From positions 1-7,201 of the forward strand of contig CAKTXO010000073.1 of NCBI GenBank assembly GCA_934630985.1: a stretch of 7,201 nt of DNA, given 5' to 3'. The notes below the pieces were generated by a model. The model worked only from the letters and a program-made list of their open reading frames with translations, was not told the DNA's origin and searched no databases. Positions 1 to 6,231 of the stretch are shown one piece after another. Source of the stretch: an uncultured Oscillospiraceae bacterium (GTDB taxonomy: Bacteria > Bacillota > Clostridia > Oscillospirales > Oscillospiraceae). Made by a program: the position numbers and the translations under genes. Each line of letters opens with the position of its first letter. Position 1 is the stretch's first letter.

Positions 1-97
1 TTTTCTTGCAATACGCAGAGTATTCCTGCAAAAAAATGGCTTCATCAGGCAGAAAATCCCTCGCCGTTGGTCATATTTCCGGTTTTCAGATAGACCC
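1..97. other. Leading edge, no supported gene
   Basis: No gene can be supported here. An imperfect dyad lies at 6-31 (TTGCA-ATAC, five bases, GTAT, three bases, TGCAA) and could be an operator or a weak hairpin, but it matches no site I recognise. An open frame runs from 3 to a TGA at 147-149, but it continues into the palindromic element, and its sequence does not resemble the end of a solute-binding protein. The importer's binding protein, if adjacent, must lie further upstream outside the window. Confidence 0.4.
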
Positions 98-246
98 TAA
101 AATCTTTAAAAAAGATTTTAATTGCCTGAAGGGCATGGAGTTCCTATGAGACTTGTTTTGTGATTTCTTTCCTTATAAATCACAAAACAGGCAGCGCCTT
201 CAGGCGATGCCTTCCTGATTAAAATTAAGATTTTAATCAGGAAATA
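74..246. repeat. Large AT-rich nested palindromic element
   Basis: Three perfect or near-perfect hairpins occur in a row. Hairpin A pairs 98-107 with 111-120 (10 bp, 3-nt loop). Hairpin B pairs 154-166 with 177-189 (13 bp, extendable by one wobble and one C-G pair to 152-191). Hairpin C pairs 212-225 with 230-243 (14 bp, 4-nt loop). GCCTGAAGG at 124-132 is complementary to 197-205 and would close hairpin B in a larger stem. The outer ends TATTTCC (74-80) and GGAAATA (240-246) are also inverted. Reading inward from either end gives related sequence: AAAATCTT, ATTTTAAT, GCCTGAAGG, TTTTGTGATTT. The whole element is therefore one imperfect palindrome of about 170 bp, as in a MITE-like nonautonomous element or a structured intercistronic RNA. 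Boundaries are approximate and no clear target duplication was seen. Confidence 0.6.
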
Positions 247-277
247 GTATCACTAATATCCGAAAGGAGTCCTGAGC

Positions 278-952
278 GTGATCCGCATTCTCTCCGTTTA
301 TGGCACCCTGCTGCTGCGCGCCATGGGGCAGACACTGCTGCTGGCGCTGTCCGGCCTGTTCTTTGCCTGCATCCTGGGTCTGATTTTCGGCCTGCTCAGC
401 GTCGTCAAAAGCCGTATCTGCAATGCCGTTTCCACCATTTTCGTGGACGTGATCCGGGGCGTTCCCATGATCGTGCTGGCATTTATGATCTACTTCGGCG
501 TTCCTCAGGCAATCAACGGCCTTCTCACCGGCAGCAAGTTCACCCTTAGCGCCCTTCAGGCCGGCACGGTAGCCCTGGCGCTGAACTGCGGCGCATACAT
601 GGCAGAAATCATTCGTGCCGGTATTCAGAGTGTGGATCCCGGTCAGATGGAGGCAGCCCGCTCCCTGGGTCTGCCTTATTGGCGCGCCATGGCCAAAGTC
701 GTGCTGCCCCAGGCCATCCGCACCATGATTCCCAGCATCATCAATCAGTTCATCATCACCCTGAAGGATACCTCGATTCTGTCCGTCATCGGCTTCCCGG
801 AGCTGGTCAACACCGCCAAGAACGTGGTGGCCAACACCATGCGTGCCTTTGAGGTCTGGACCATCGTGGGCATCATGTATCTGATTATCATCACGCTGCT
901 GTCCCGTCTGGCAAAGCGTCTGGAAAGGAGACTGAACCGTGGCCGTGAATAA
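278..952 (+). CDS. Polar amino acid ABC importer permease (HisM/GlnP type)
   Basis: Integral inner-membrane subunit of a polar amino acid uptake ABC transporter. It forms the substrate channel and couples to the ATPase encoded by the next gene. The 224-residue product has the usual length for this family. Hydrophobic segments lie near residues 12-43, 62-80, 92-112, 150-175 and 193-208. The family's RGVP motif after the second segment is at 60-63. The EAA cytoplasmic loop that docks onto the ATPase starts at E125-A-A, with the conserved Gly at 131 and Pro at 144. The GTG start at 278 is chosen for AAAGGAGT at 263-270, eight bases upstream. The last 14 bases overlap the ATPase gene, which implies coupled translation. 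No convincing promoter lies between the upstream palindrome and the gene, so transcription probably enters from outside the window. The amino acid substrate cannot be told from sequence. Confidence 0.93.
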   Translation: MIRILSVYGTLLLRAMGQTLLLALSGLFFACILGLIFGLLSVVKSRICNAVSTIFVDVIRGVPMIVLAFMIYFGVPQAINGLLTGSKFTLSALQAGTVALALNCGAYMAEIIRAGIQSVDPGQMEAARSLGLPYWRAMAKVVLPQAIRTMIPSIINQFIITLKDTSILSVIGFPELVNTAKNVVANTMRAFEVWTIVGIMYLIIITLLSRLAKRLERRLNRGRE

Positions 953-1685
953 GAACAATGTGAAAATTCACATTTCCCATCTGAAGAAGAATTTCGGCAA
1001 GCTGAAAGTCCTCAAGGACGTATCCGCCGACATCTGCGAAGGTGAGGTCGTGGTGGTTCTGGGTCCCTCCGGCTCCGGCAAGTCCACCCTCCTTCGCTGT
1101 CTGAACCGGCTGGAAGAAATCACCGCCGGGGAAGTCGTTGTGGACGGTCACGACATGACCGACAAGAAAACCGACCTGAACAAGGTTCGTCAGAATGTAG
1201 GCATGGTGTTCCAGCACTTTAACCTTTTCAATAACCTGGATGTGATGGGCAACATGACCCTGGCTCCCACAGAGCTGAAAATGGCCACCAAGGCTCAGGC
1301 CACGGAAAAGGCATTGCAGCTTCTGGAGCGGGTCGGCCTTCTGGACAAGGCTTCCGCCTACCCTGCCCAGCTGTCCGGCGGTCAGAAGCAGCGGGTGGCC
1401 ATCGCCCGGGCGTTGGCTATGAATCCGGACATTCTGCTCTTTGATGAGCCCACCTCTGCCCTGGATCCGGAAATGGTCGGCGAGGTGCTGGCGGTTATGA
1501 AGCAGCTGGCCGCCGACGGCATGACCATGGTGGTAGTCACCCACGAAATCGGCTTTGCCCGTGAGGTCGCCACTCGGGTGATCTTTATGGAAAGCGGCTA
1601 CATCGTGGAGGAGGGCACCCCGGAGGAGGTCATCGACCACCCCAAGCAGCCCCGAACCATCGATTTTCTCAGCAAAGTTCTGTAA
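939..1685 (+). CDS. Polar amino acid ABC importer ATPase (GlnQ/HisP type)
   Basis: Cytoplasmic nucleotide-binding subunit that powers the permease by ATP hydrolysis. All the hallmarks of an active ABC ATPase are present in the 248-residue product: Walker [10 protein letters not shown] at 42-50, Q-loop Gln92 in VFQHFNLF (typical of the amino acid importer subfamily), signature LSGGQ at 145-149, Walker B ILLFDEP at 165-171, D-loop SALD at 173-176 and switch His202. The C-terminal IDFLSKVL ending is also typical. The GTG at 939 is used because GGAAAGGAG at 922-930 lies eight bases upstream. A second GTG at 945 is possible but less well spaced. The gene overlaps the permease by 14 bases, so both are made from one message. 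That message ends at the terminator 15 bases downstream. Substrate is unresolved; cystine, glutamine, histidine or arginine systems share this architecture. Confidence 0.96.
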   Translation: MAVNKNNVKIHISHLKKNFGKLKVLKDVSADICEGEVVVVLGPSGSGKSTLLRCLNRLEEITAGEVVVDGHDMTDKKTDLNKVRQNVGMVFQHFNLFNNLDVMGNMTLAPTELKMATKAQATEKALQLLERVGLLDKASAYPAQLSGGQKQRVAIARALAMNPDILLFDEPTSALDPEMVGEVLAVMKQLAADGMTMVVVTHEIGFAREVATRVIFMESGYIVEEGTPEEVIDHPKQPRTIDFLSKVL

Positions 1686-1699
1686 AGGCAAATACAGAA

Positions 1700-1727
1700 G
1701 GGCTTCCCCGCCGGGAAGCCCTTTTTT
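1700..1727 (+). terminator. Rho-independent terminator after the importer operon
   Basis: GGGCTTCCC (1700-1708) pairs perfectly with GGGAAGCCC (1713-1721) around the loop CGCC, and six T residues follow (1722-1727). It ends the permease-ATPase message. It lies only one base before the ribosome binding site of the next gene. Confidence 0.93.
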
Positions 1728-1742
1728 GAAAGGATGAAACCT

Positions 1743-2225
1743 ATGGAAATTCGCACCGCCCGCCCGGAGGATCTGGATGCCCTCACCGCCCTGGAAGCCG
1801 AATGCTTCCCCGCCGCCGAGGCCGCGTCCCGGGAGAGTATCCGCTCCCGGCTGACAGCCTACCCGGAGCATTTCTGGCTTCTGCTGGACGCAGATGCTCT
1901 GGTATCCTTCGTCAACGGCATGGTCACGGAGGAACCTGACCTGCGGGATGAAATGTACGATGACGCAGGCCTTCACGACGAAAACGGTGCCTGGCAGATG
2001 ATTTTCGGGGTAGATACCGCCCCGGCCTACCGCCGTCAGGGCTGTGCCGGGCAGCTTTTGGAACACGTCATTGTGGAAGTCAAGCGTCAGGGTCGGAAGG
2101 GTCTGGTGCTCACCTGCAAGGATGCCCTGGTGCACTACTACGCCAAGTTCGGCTTCGTCAGCGAGGGCGTCTCCCAATCCACCCACGGAAATGTGCTGTG
2201 GTATCAGATGCGGCTGACCTTTTAG
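1743..2225 (+). CDS. GNAT-family N-acetyltransferase
   Basis: Predicted cytosolic acetyl-CoA-dependent N-acetyltransferase of 160 residues, a full-length single GNAT domain; its acceptor is unknown. The N-terminal IRTARPEDLDALTALE (residues 3-18) is the usual GNAT opening. The acetyl-CoA pyrophosphate loop (motif A, Q/RxxGxG/A) is RRQGCA at 97-102, preceded by the IFGVDTAPAYR strand. Motif B HYYAKFGF at 131-138 supplies the conserved Tyr/Phe region. The start is placed at 1743, not at the in-frame ATG at 1734, because AAAGGA at 1729-1734 fits 1743 with normal spacing and would abut 1734. No promoter fits between the preceding terminator and this gene, so expression needs terminator readthrough or a promoter inside the ATPase gene. 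The acidic insertion near residues 62-82 is typical of the branch annotated as small-amine acetyltransferases, but that assignment is weak. Confidence 0.9.
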   Translation: MEIRTARPEDLDALTALEAECFPAAEAASRESIRSRLTAYPEHFWLLLDADALVSFVNGMVTEEPDLRDEMYDDAGLHDENGAWQMIFGVDTAPAYRRQGCAGQLLEHVIVEVKRQGRKGLVLTCKDALVHYYAKFGFVSEGVSQSTHGNVLWYQMRLTF

Positions 2226-2328
2226 AAAACACTGTATACCATATGTCATCGCAAACCAGTGAATGTGGTACAATTTTCCGGTTCTTCTGAAAAACATCGA
2301 GAAACGCATTGGTGCGGGAGCACCCAAC
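2226..2328. other. Gap after the acetyltransferase gene, no gene seen
   Basis: No open frame with a ribosome binding site is visible. GGTGC (2311-2315) and GCACC (2320-2324) form a small hairpin with a GGGA loop just before the MITE. It has no T-run, so it is not a convincing terminator for the acetyltransferase gene. That message may instead end at the hairpins of the MITE or at the bidirectional terminator at 2598-2629. Confidence 0.4.
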
Positions 2329-2475
2329 GGCTCCCTTGTGTAAAGGGAGCTGGCAAAAATCTTTGATTTTTGACTGAGGGATTGTCAAATCACGGCAATA
2401 AATGAGCATTGTGGGATAATGTACAATCCCCCCGTCACGGCTGCGCCGTGCCACCCCCCTTTACACAAGGTGGGC
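2329..2475. mobile_element. MITE-like nonautonomous palindromic element, 147 bp
   Basis: The two 27-base ends (2329-2355 and 2449-2475) are inverted repeats matching at 22 of 27 positions, with the perfect core CCTTGTGTAAAGGG. Inside, CAAAAATC (2354-2361) and GATTTTTG (2365-2372) form a hairpin. CACGGC (2436-2441) and GCCGTG (2445-2450) form another. ACTGAGGGATTGT (2373-2385) pairs with ACAATCCCCCCGT (2423-2435), closing an inner stem around a 37-base core. The symmetrical cruciform layout, absence of coding capacity and intergenic position between convergent genes fit a MITE. I recall closely similar elements with TGTGTAAAGGGAGC ends as abundant in gut Oscillospirales, but that is memory and not a search. 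No clear target-site duplication was found. Confidence 0.8.
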
Positions 2476-2597
2476 TTTGCGCTTCGCCGAGAAGTCTCCT
2501 GACACTTAGGGAGAATTTCCACACCGCTTAACCACTGGTTCGCAATGGCAGGGTATATACCGCACTTCTATTCCCTTTTCACCATTCTATATTCACC
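2476..2597. other. Intergenic remainder between MITE and terminator
   Basis: No gene is visible. TCTCC near 2495 and GGAGA near 2510 make a modest imperfect hairpin. GTTCGCAATGGCAG at 2538-2551 recurs exactly inside the xpt terminator at 5345-5358; with no wider similarity this may be chance. The rest is AT-rich and featureless. Confidence 0.35.
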
Positions 2598-2629
2598 AAA
2601 AAGGCGCGGTGCCCAGCACCGCGCCTTTT
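2598..2629. terminator. Bidirectional rho-independent terminator
   Basis: GGCGCGGTGC (2603-2612) pairs perfectly with GCACCGCGCC (2616-2625) around the loop CCA. It is flanked by five A on the left and four T on the right, so it has a U-tract in both directions. Its main client is the minus-strand MoxR-VWA operon, whose stop codon (2631-2633) is directly adjacent. It would also stop plus-strand transcripts arriving from the acetyltransferase. Confidence 0.92.
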
Positions 2630-2630
2630 C

Positions 2631-4313
2631 CTATTGCTCGCACTCCATGCGAATCAGCTCCACGGCGGCCTTGGAGAATTCCTCCATCTGTCGGATGCGC
2701 ACCAGCTGACGGCCGTAGATTTTTTCCGCATTGGGGTAATTGCCGCTGCTGCCGAAGAACACCGCCCCCACCCGACAGCCGGAGCGGCGAAGCCGAGCCA
2801 CCTCGGCGGCGGCATCCTCCACGCCGTTCTTCTCCTCATAGGGCACCGGCAGCCGCCCAGGGCGGCTCAGAGGCATGGAATCGTTGGGATTGGCGTCGGT
2901 GAGCAGAATCACGATCTTCCGCTCCGTCCGCACCGGAGCCATGGTGAACCCGGCCATCCGCAGAGCCAGCCCGTCCCGGTTCCATCCGGCGGCAAAATAC
3001 CGGAAGACGTTCCGGGCGTTGTCCGCCCCGAAGGGCACCAGCCGCCGGAACACCGTCACGCCCCGGATAGAGCAGAAGCTTTCCACCTGCACCGGCACCC
3101 GGCATTGCCGCAGCGCCTCCGCCAGGATGTAGGCCTGGGCGGAAATCACCTCCTGCTGGTGCATCCGGGAAGCGGAAGCATCCAGCAGAAGCAGCACGGA
3201 CATGCCCGGAGTAGGCTGTTCCTCCGGCCGGAGGAACACCCGCTCATCGTTCAGGATCGGCCCCCGCCAGACCCGCCCGGCATCCAGCTCTCCCCAGGGA
3301 GCCAGCTCCGACCGGGGCAGATATTCGGACAATAGATTTCCGGAAATCTCCCGCTGAATCCGCCGGACGATTCCCTCGTACATGGCGGCGTTGTCCAGGT
3401 AATGCTGCTTGTTTTTCTTCTGCTGGCGCAGTGCCTCCTGGAAAACGCGCCGGGCATCCTCCTTGGAAACGGAGGCGGCGGCACCGTCGGTAAACCACAG
3501 GGCGCAGCCCGCGTGGGCGCCGGTGCAGAGCTTCTGCCGGATTTCCTCTAACCGATTGGGAGAATACCGGCATCGGCCGAAGCACCCTTCCACATAGGCA
3601 AGGTCGTCTTTGCCGCCCTTTCGCTGGCTGCCCCAGCCCCGCCGCTTCTGCGTGCCGGAGTTCATTTCCGAGAGCACCGCGTTTTCCAGCCGCTGGGGCT
3701 GAAGCACATCGGGCTTGCGCTGGGGCAGAAACCGAAGCCACTGGGGAAGCTCCCAGTGCTTTCCCCGAGCCTGCACCCTGGTAAAGCCGAAATCGGATTT
3801 CAGAAGCTCCAGAATATACTTTCCCAGTGCCTCCGGCTCCAGATCTGCCCCCTGCCGGATTTTAGAATAGAGCTTTGCCTCCTTGGGAAGGAGCATTCCC
3901 GGAGACTGCCCCAGAGCCTCCCGCCAGTAAGCCCGCTGCAAGGATTCGCACAGCAGGGCTTTTCCCATATTTTCCGATCGGGAGCGGCGTTCCAGGCTGT
4001 CCAGGAAAAAGTCTGCATAGTCCCGGCGCAGGTCTTCCAGGGCAGGACGCAAAGGCAGATTTCGCCGGTACACTGCCTGCTCAATAAGCAGCCAGGCGAA
4101 CCGGTCATAGGTTCCCTGCCAGATGTCCCCCTCCCAGGTGTCAAACAACGCTTGCAGAGCCTCCTTGCCGAAGAATTCCTCCGCAAGACCCGCTACGGTG
4201 TTCATGTACAGGGTATTGGAAACGAACACCGGCTGAAAGCCGTACTCCCCTGCCCCGTTCCACACCTGATTCAGAGCCCGCCGTCCGGCGGCACCGAACT
4301 GCTCCGTATTCAT
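2631..4313 (-). CDS. VWA-domain partner of a MoxR-type ATPase (NorD/CobT-like)
   Basis: A 560-residue protein with a C-terminal von Willebrand factor A domain, presumed to work with the ATPase encoded just upstream as a cytosolic remodelling or metal-insertion pair. The VWA domain spans about 370-555. Its metal-ion site DxSxS is D378-A-S-A-S382. NRDGLALR at 445-452 is the NorD/CobT-like segment, and the second acidic strand is ILLTDANPND at 469-478. The N-terminal two thirds (1-365) is mostly predicted helical and charged, with no named domain I recognise. It contains four cysteines, C244-x3-C248 and C263-x6-C270, that might bind metal. There is no signal peptide. The start ATG at 4313 overlaps the ATPase stop as ATGA, indicating translational coupling. 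NorD, CbbO and ViaA are the comparable families; the client protein is unknown and none is encoded in the window. Confidence 0.87.
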   Translation of the reverse strand: MNTEQFGAAGRRALNQVWNGAGEYGFQPVFVSNTLYMNTVAGLAEEFFGKEALQALFDTWEGDIWQGTYDRFAWLLIEQAVYRRNLPLRPALEDLRRDYADFFLDSLERRSRSENMGKALLCESLQRAYWREALGQSPGMLLPKEAKLYSKIRQGADLEPEALGKYILELLKSDFGFTRVQARGKHWELPQWLRFLPQRKPDVLQPQRLENAVLSEMNSGTQKRRGWGSQRKGGKDDLAYVEGCFGRCRYSPNRLEEIRQKLCTGAHAGCALWFTDGAAASVSKEDARRVFQEALRQQKKNKQHYLDNAAMYEGIVRRIQREISGNLLSEYLPRSELAPWGELDAGRVWRGPILNDERVFLRPEEQPTPGMSVLLLLDASASRMHQQEVISAQAYILAEALRQCRVPVQVESFCSIRGVTVFRRLVPFGADNARNVFRYFAAGWNRDGLALRMAGFTMAPVRTERKIVILLTDANPNDSMPLSRPGRLPVPYEEKNGVEDAAAEVARLRRSGCRVGAVFFGSSGNYPNAEKIYGRQLVRIRQMEEFSKAAVELIRMECEQ

Positions 4314-5248
4314 AGGTCGAAGACCTGCTCCCGGCGAAGCTTGCCGGGAATCCGGGCGGCGATCACATCCCGGATGAGCTGCTGCTCGTAGCCGTCAAAG
4401 CTCTTGTTGGTGATGCCCATATCCAGCGCCGCCAAGGGAGCCAGTCCCAGCTTCATCAGGTCGATGGCGTCCAGCAGACCCCGCAGATCCAGTGCCCGGG
4501 TGGAGATTTCCGAGGCGGCGCACTTCTTGTTCAGATCGAAGAACAGCTGGGCGAACAGCCCCCGGTATTTCCGGCTAAGCTGGGGATATTCGGTGCCCAG
4601 CAGCCGCTCCAGATTCTCCTGGGTGATGGTGGGCATGGACAGAATGGCAAACCGAGAGGCCAGTGCCTCGTTCATCTCCCTGGTTCCGGCGTAGCCGTAG
4701 TTCATGGTGCCGATGAACCGGGTTTCCGGCTTTAATTCCAGGCTGCCGTAGCCCGGAATGTCGATGGCCCGGCGGAAGTCCAGCACCTGATGGAGCACCG
4801 CCAAGGCCTCATTTTTCGCCATGTTGATCTCATCCAGCACCCCGAAGCCGCCGGCCTGGGCGCAGGCGTACACCGGCCCGGGTCGGAACTCCACCTGACC
4901 GTTCCGGAAGGTATCCGTGCCCACCAGGGATCCGGCATCGGTGTTCACATGCAGAGAAATGTTCCACATCGGCCGCTGAAACAGAGCCGCCAGATTCTGA
5001 GCCAGCACGTTTTTGCCCGTGGCCTTGCCGCCCGCCAGCAGCAGGTTCTTCCCGGCCAGCACCGCGGTGAGCACCTGCTCCCAGACCTGCACGCCGTAGT
5101 AGGCATACCGGGGAACGGGAACCCGCTCCGGGCTTGCCATGGGATGGGTCTTCAGATATTCCCGGGTCAGCTTCAGAATCTCCGGGTTTACCCCCTCCTG
5201 CTCCAAAAACGTCAGAATGCCGGAGCTGATTTCTTCATGTGTCTGCAA
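4310..5248 (-). CDS. MoxR-like AAA+ ATPase (CbbQ/NorQ-type)
   Basis: A 312-residue single-module AAA+ ATPase expected to assemble as a ring and use ATP to remodel a client together with the VWA protein encoded next. P-loop GGKATGKN is at 73-80, with Asn80 where Ser or Thr normally coordinates Mg. Walker B is GFGVLDE (134-140, acidic pair D139-E140). Sensor 1 Asn183 lies in GTMNYGY, and the arginine finger is R199 in ASRF. STRALDLRGL (249-258) is the MoxR-type sensor 2 region. The start is a TTG at 5248, because AAAAGGAGG at 5258-5266 lies nine bases upstream and the next in-frame ATG (residue 37) would cut off family-like sequence and lacks a good site. It is the first gene of a two-gene operon with its own promoter. 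Family membership is firm; the biological client is unknown. Confidence 0.9.
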   Translation of the reverse strand: MQTHEEISSGILTFLEQEGVNPEILKLTREYLKTHPMASPERVPVPRYAYYGVQVWEQVLTAVLAGKNLLLAGGKATGKNVLAQNLAALFQRPMWNISLHVNTDAGSLVGTDTFRNGQVEFRPGPVYACAQAGGFGVLDEINMAKNEALAVLHQVLDFRRAIDIPGYGSLELKPETRFIGTMNYGYAGTREMNEALASRFAILSMPTITQENLERLLGTEYPQLSRKYRGLFAQLFFDLNKKCAASEISTRALDLRGLLDAIDLMKLGLAPLAALDMGITNKSFDGYEQQLIRDVIAARIPGKLRREQVFDL

Positions 5249-5257
5249 GGCAGCTCG

Positions 5258-5266
5258 CCTCCTTTT
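5258..5266 (-). promoter_or_regulatory. Ribosome binding site fixing a TTG start
   Basis: On the minus strand this reads AAAAGGAGG, a near-perfect anti-16S match, nine bases before the TTG at 5248. It decides the unusual start of the MoxR-like gene. The predicted transcript start falls at about 5265, so the leader would be only about 17 nt and consist mostly of this site. Confidence 0.8.
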
Positions 5267-5271
5267 CGTGT

Positions 5272-5300
5272 ATCATACAATGTTTTTTCGGGAAATTCAA
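5272..5300 (-). promoter_or_regulatory. Sigma-A promoter of the MoxR-VWA operon
   Basis: On the minus strand, TTGAAT (5300-5295) and TATGAT (5277-5272) are separated by 17 bases. Initiation about seven bases further on gives an extremely short leader ending in the ribosome binding site. It lies just downstream of the xpt terminator, so the two units are transcribed separately. Confidence 0.78.
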
Positions 5301-5321
5301 TATGGAAGGTGCTGTTTCAAC

Positions 5322-5362
5322 AAAAAACACCGCCACTGCGGCAAGTTCGCAATGGCAGTGTT
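5322..5362 (-). terminator. Rho-independent terminator of xpt
   Basis: On the minus strand the arm from 5362 to 5348 pairs over 15 bp (two G-U wobbles) with the arm from 5340 to 5326, across a short loop. A run of six T (5327-5322) follows, partly inside the stem base. It starts about a dozen bases after the xpt stop codon. Confidence 0.88.
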
Positions 5363-5374
5363 GATGGAACTGCT

Positions 5375-5959
5375 TTACACTTGTTCCCGGAAGGTGATGA
5401 CTCCGGTCTCCGGATCCATGGCATCCACGATGGCCAGAGATTCCAGCCGGTAGCCCAGATTCCGGATGACTCGACCCCCGATCTGGAAGCCCTTCTCGAT
5501 GACGATGCCCAGACCCTCGATGGTAGCCCCGGCCTCCTCGGCAATGGAAATGAGCCCCTGAAGGGCACAGCCGTTGGCCAGGAAGTCGTCGATGATCAGC
5601 AGGTGATCCTCAGCCCCCAGGAACTTCTTGGACACGATGATCTGGTTCTTGTTCTTGTGGGTGAAGGATTCCACCTCGGCGATGTACATTTCGCCCTCAA
5701 TGTTAATGGACTTGGACTTCTTCGCAAAGACCATAGGCACGCCGAATTCCTTGGCCACGAAGCAGGCAATGCCGATGCCGGAGGCCTCGATGGTCAGCAC
5801 CTTGGTCACGGGCTTGTCCGCAAAACGGCGGTGAAACTCCCGACCGATTTCCTCCATCAGGGCAATGTCCATCTGGTGGTTCAGAAAGCTGTCCACCTTC
5901 AGCACATTTCCGGCCTTGACGATTCCGTCCCGGGCAATTCTCTCTTCCAAAAAGTTCAT
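5375..5959 (-). CDS. xpt: Xanthine phosphoribosyltransferase
   Basis: Cytosolic purine salvage enzyme that transfers the phosphoribosyl group of PRPP to xanthine, giving XMP for guanine nucleotide synthesis. The 194-residue product has exactly the length I know for the Bacillus subtilis enzyme. The PRPP-binding loop [11 protein letters not shown] is at 120-130. [15 protein letters not shown] (51-65) and [11 protein letters not shown] (74-84) are characteristic Xpt segments. The frame stays open upstream to 6148, but the start is ATG 5959: AGGAGGTG at 5966-5973 lies six bases before it, the known N-terminus MNFLEERI begins there, and the promoter maps inside the upstream extension. It is monocistronic, with its own promoter and terminator. 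Firmicute xpt genes often carry a guanine riboswitch, but the leader here is only about 20 nt. No purine permease gene follows it. Confidence 0.96.
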   Translation of the reverse strand: MNFLEERIARDGIVKAGNVLKVDSFLNHQMDIALMEEIGREFHRRFADKPVTKVLTIEASGIGIACFVAKEFGVPMVFAKKSKSINIEGEMYIAEVESFTHKNKNQIIVSKKFLGAEDHLLIIDDFLANGCALQGLISIAEEAGATIEGLGIVIEKGFQIGGRVIRNLGYRLESLAIVDAMDPETGVITFREQV

Positions 5960-5986
5960 AACGAGCACCTCCTGAAGTTTGAAGGT

Positions 5987-6015
5987 ATTATAGCACAGGG
6001 GAGCAAAAATGTCAG
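5987..6015 (-). promoter_or_regulatory. Sigma-A promoter of xpt
   Basis: On the minus strand, CTGACA (6015-6010) and a perfect TATAAT (5992-5987) are 17 bases apart. The expected start near 5980 leaves a leader of about 20 nt before the ATG at 5959, just enough for the ribosome binding site. AGTGGT/ACCACT inverted copies (6014-6019 and 6044-6049) flank the upstream side of the -35 box and could be a regulator site, but this is weak. Confidence 0.85.
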
Positions 6016-6176
6016 TGGTTTTTCCAAAAAAAGACAGGCTCCGACCACTTTCGGCATTTTTCACACTCTCCGCCCCGTACCGGGGCAAAAAATGGGCACT
6101 GTGTCCGGTAATCGCTTCCGCAGCAGGCCTGTGAAAATTTGAAAACATTGTGTGAATTTCTCAGATTCGGTTGAAT

Positions 6177-6204
6177 TTGTCATAAATTCGTGCTACGCTA
6201 TCCT
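6177..6204 (+). promoter_or_regulatory. Probable promoter of the zinc-ribbon gene
   Basis: TTGTCA (6177-6182) and TATCCT (6199-6204) are 16 bases apart. An alternative overlapping pair is TTGAAT (6171-6176) with TACGCT (6194-6199), 17 bases apart with an upstream TG. The ribosome binding site AGGAGGT at 6218-6224 lies seven bases before the ATG. The promoter is divergent from the xpt promoter, with about 160 bases between them holding only a GC-rich hairpin (6072-6086) that has no T-run. Confidence 0.6.
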
Positions 6205-6231
6205 TAGAAATCAGATTAGGAGGTATGTACT

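Noticed and set aside
3..149. Open frame of 48 codons reaching the left edge, ending at TGA 147-149
   Set aside because: Half of it lies in the hairpin arms of the palindromic element, and it resembles no transporter or other protein end I know. It is most likely a chance frame through repeat DNA.
254..259. TAATAT as a -10 box for the permease gene
   Set aside because: No acceptable -35 box at 15-19 bases, and the start would fall inside the ribosome binding site.
891..2327. Long minus-strand frame opposite the ATPase and acetyltransferase genes
   Set aside because: Shadow of well-supported plus-strand genes, with no motif and no ribosome binding site. The His/Gly-rich composition is typical of reverse-frame reading.
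2538..2551. 14-base sequence GTTCGCAATGGCAG repeated at 5345-5358
   Set aside because: No similarity extends beyond 14 bases, and one copy is part of the xpt terminator. Chance is plausible at this length, so it is not claimed as a repeat family.
6041..6065. Possible PurR box near xpt (minus-strand CCGAAAGTGG after an A-run)
   Set aside because: Only a partial match to the Bacillus PurBox, and no properly spaced second copy. Too weak to call.
6072..6092. GC-rich hairpin GCCCCG/CGGGGC followed by six A
   Set aside because: The A-run is on the wrong side for a plus-strand terminator, and on the minus strand the T-run precedes the stem. It cannot terminate in either direction.
4790..6142. 450-codon plus-strand frame opposite the MoxR-like gene and xpt
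   Set aside because: It crosses the terminator and promoter of the minus-strand genes and reads low-complexity His/Gly/Gln sequence with no domain; a shadow frame.
5960..6148. Upstream extension of the xpt frame to 6148 (63 extra codons)
   Set aside because: It contains the xpt promoter, has no ribosome binding site at its far end, and the known Xpt N-terminus begins at 5959.
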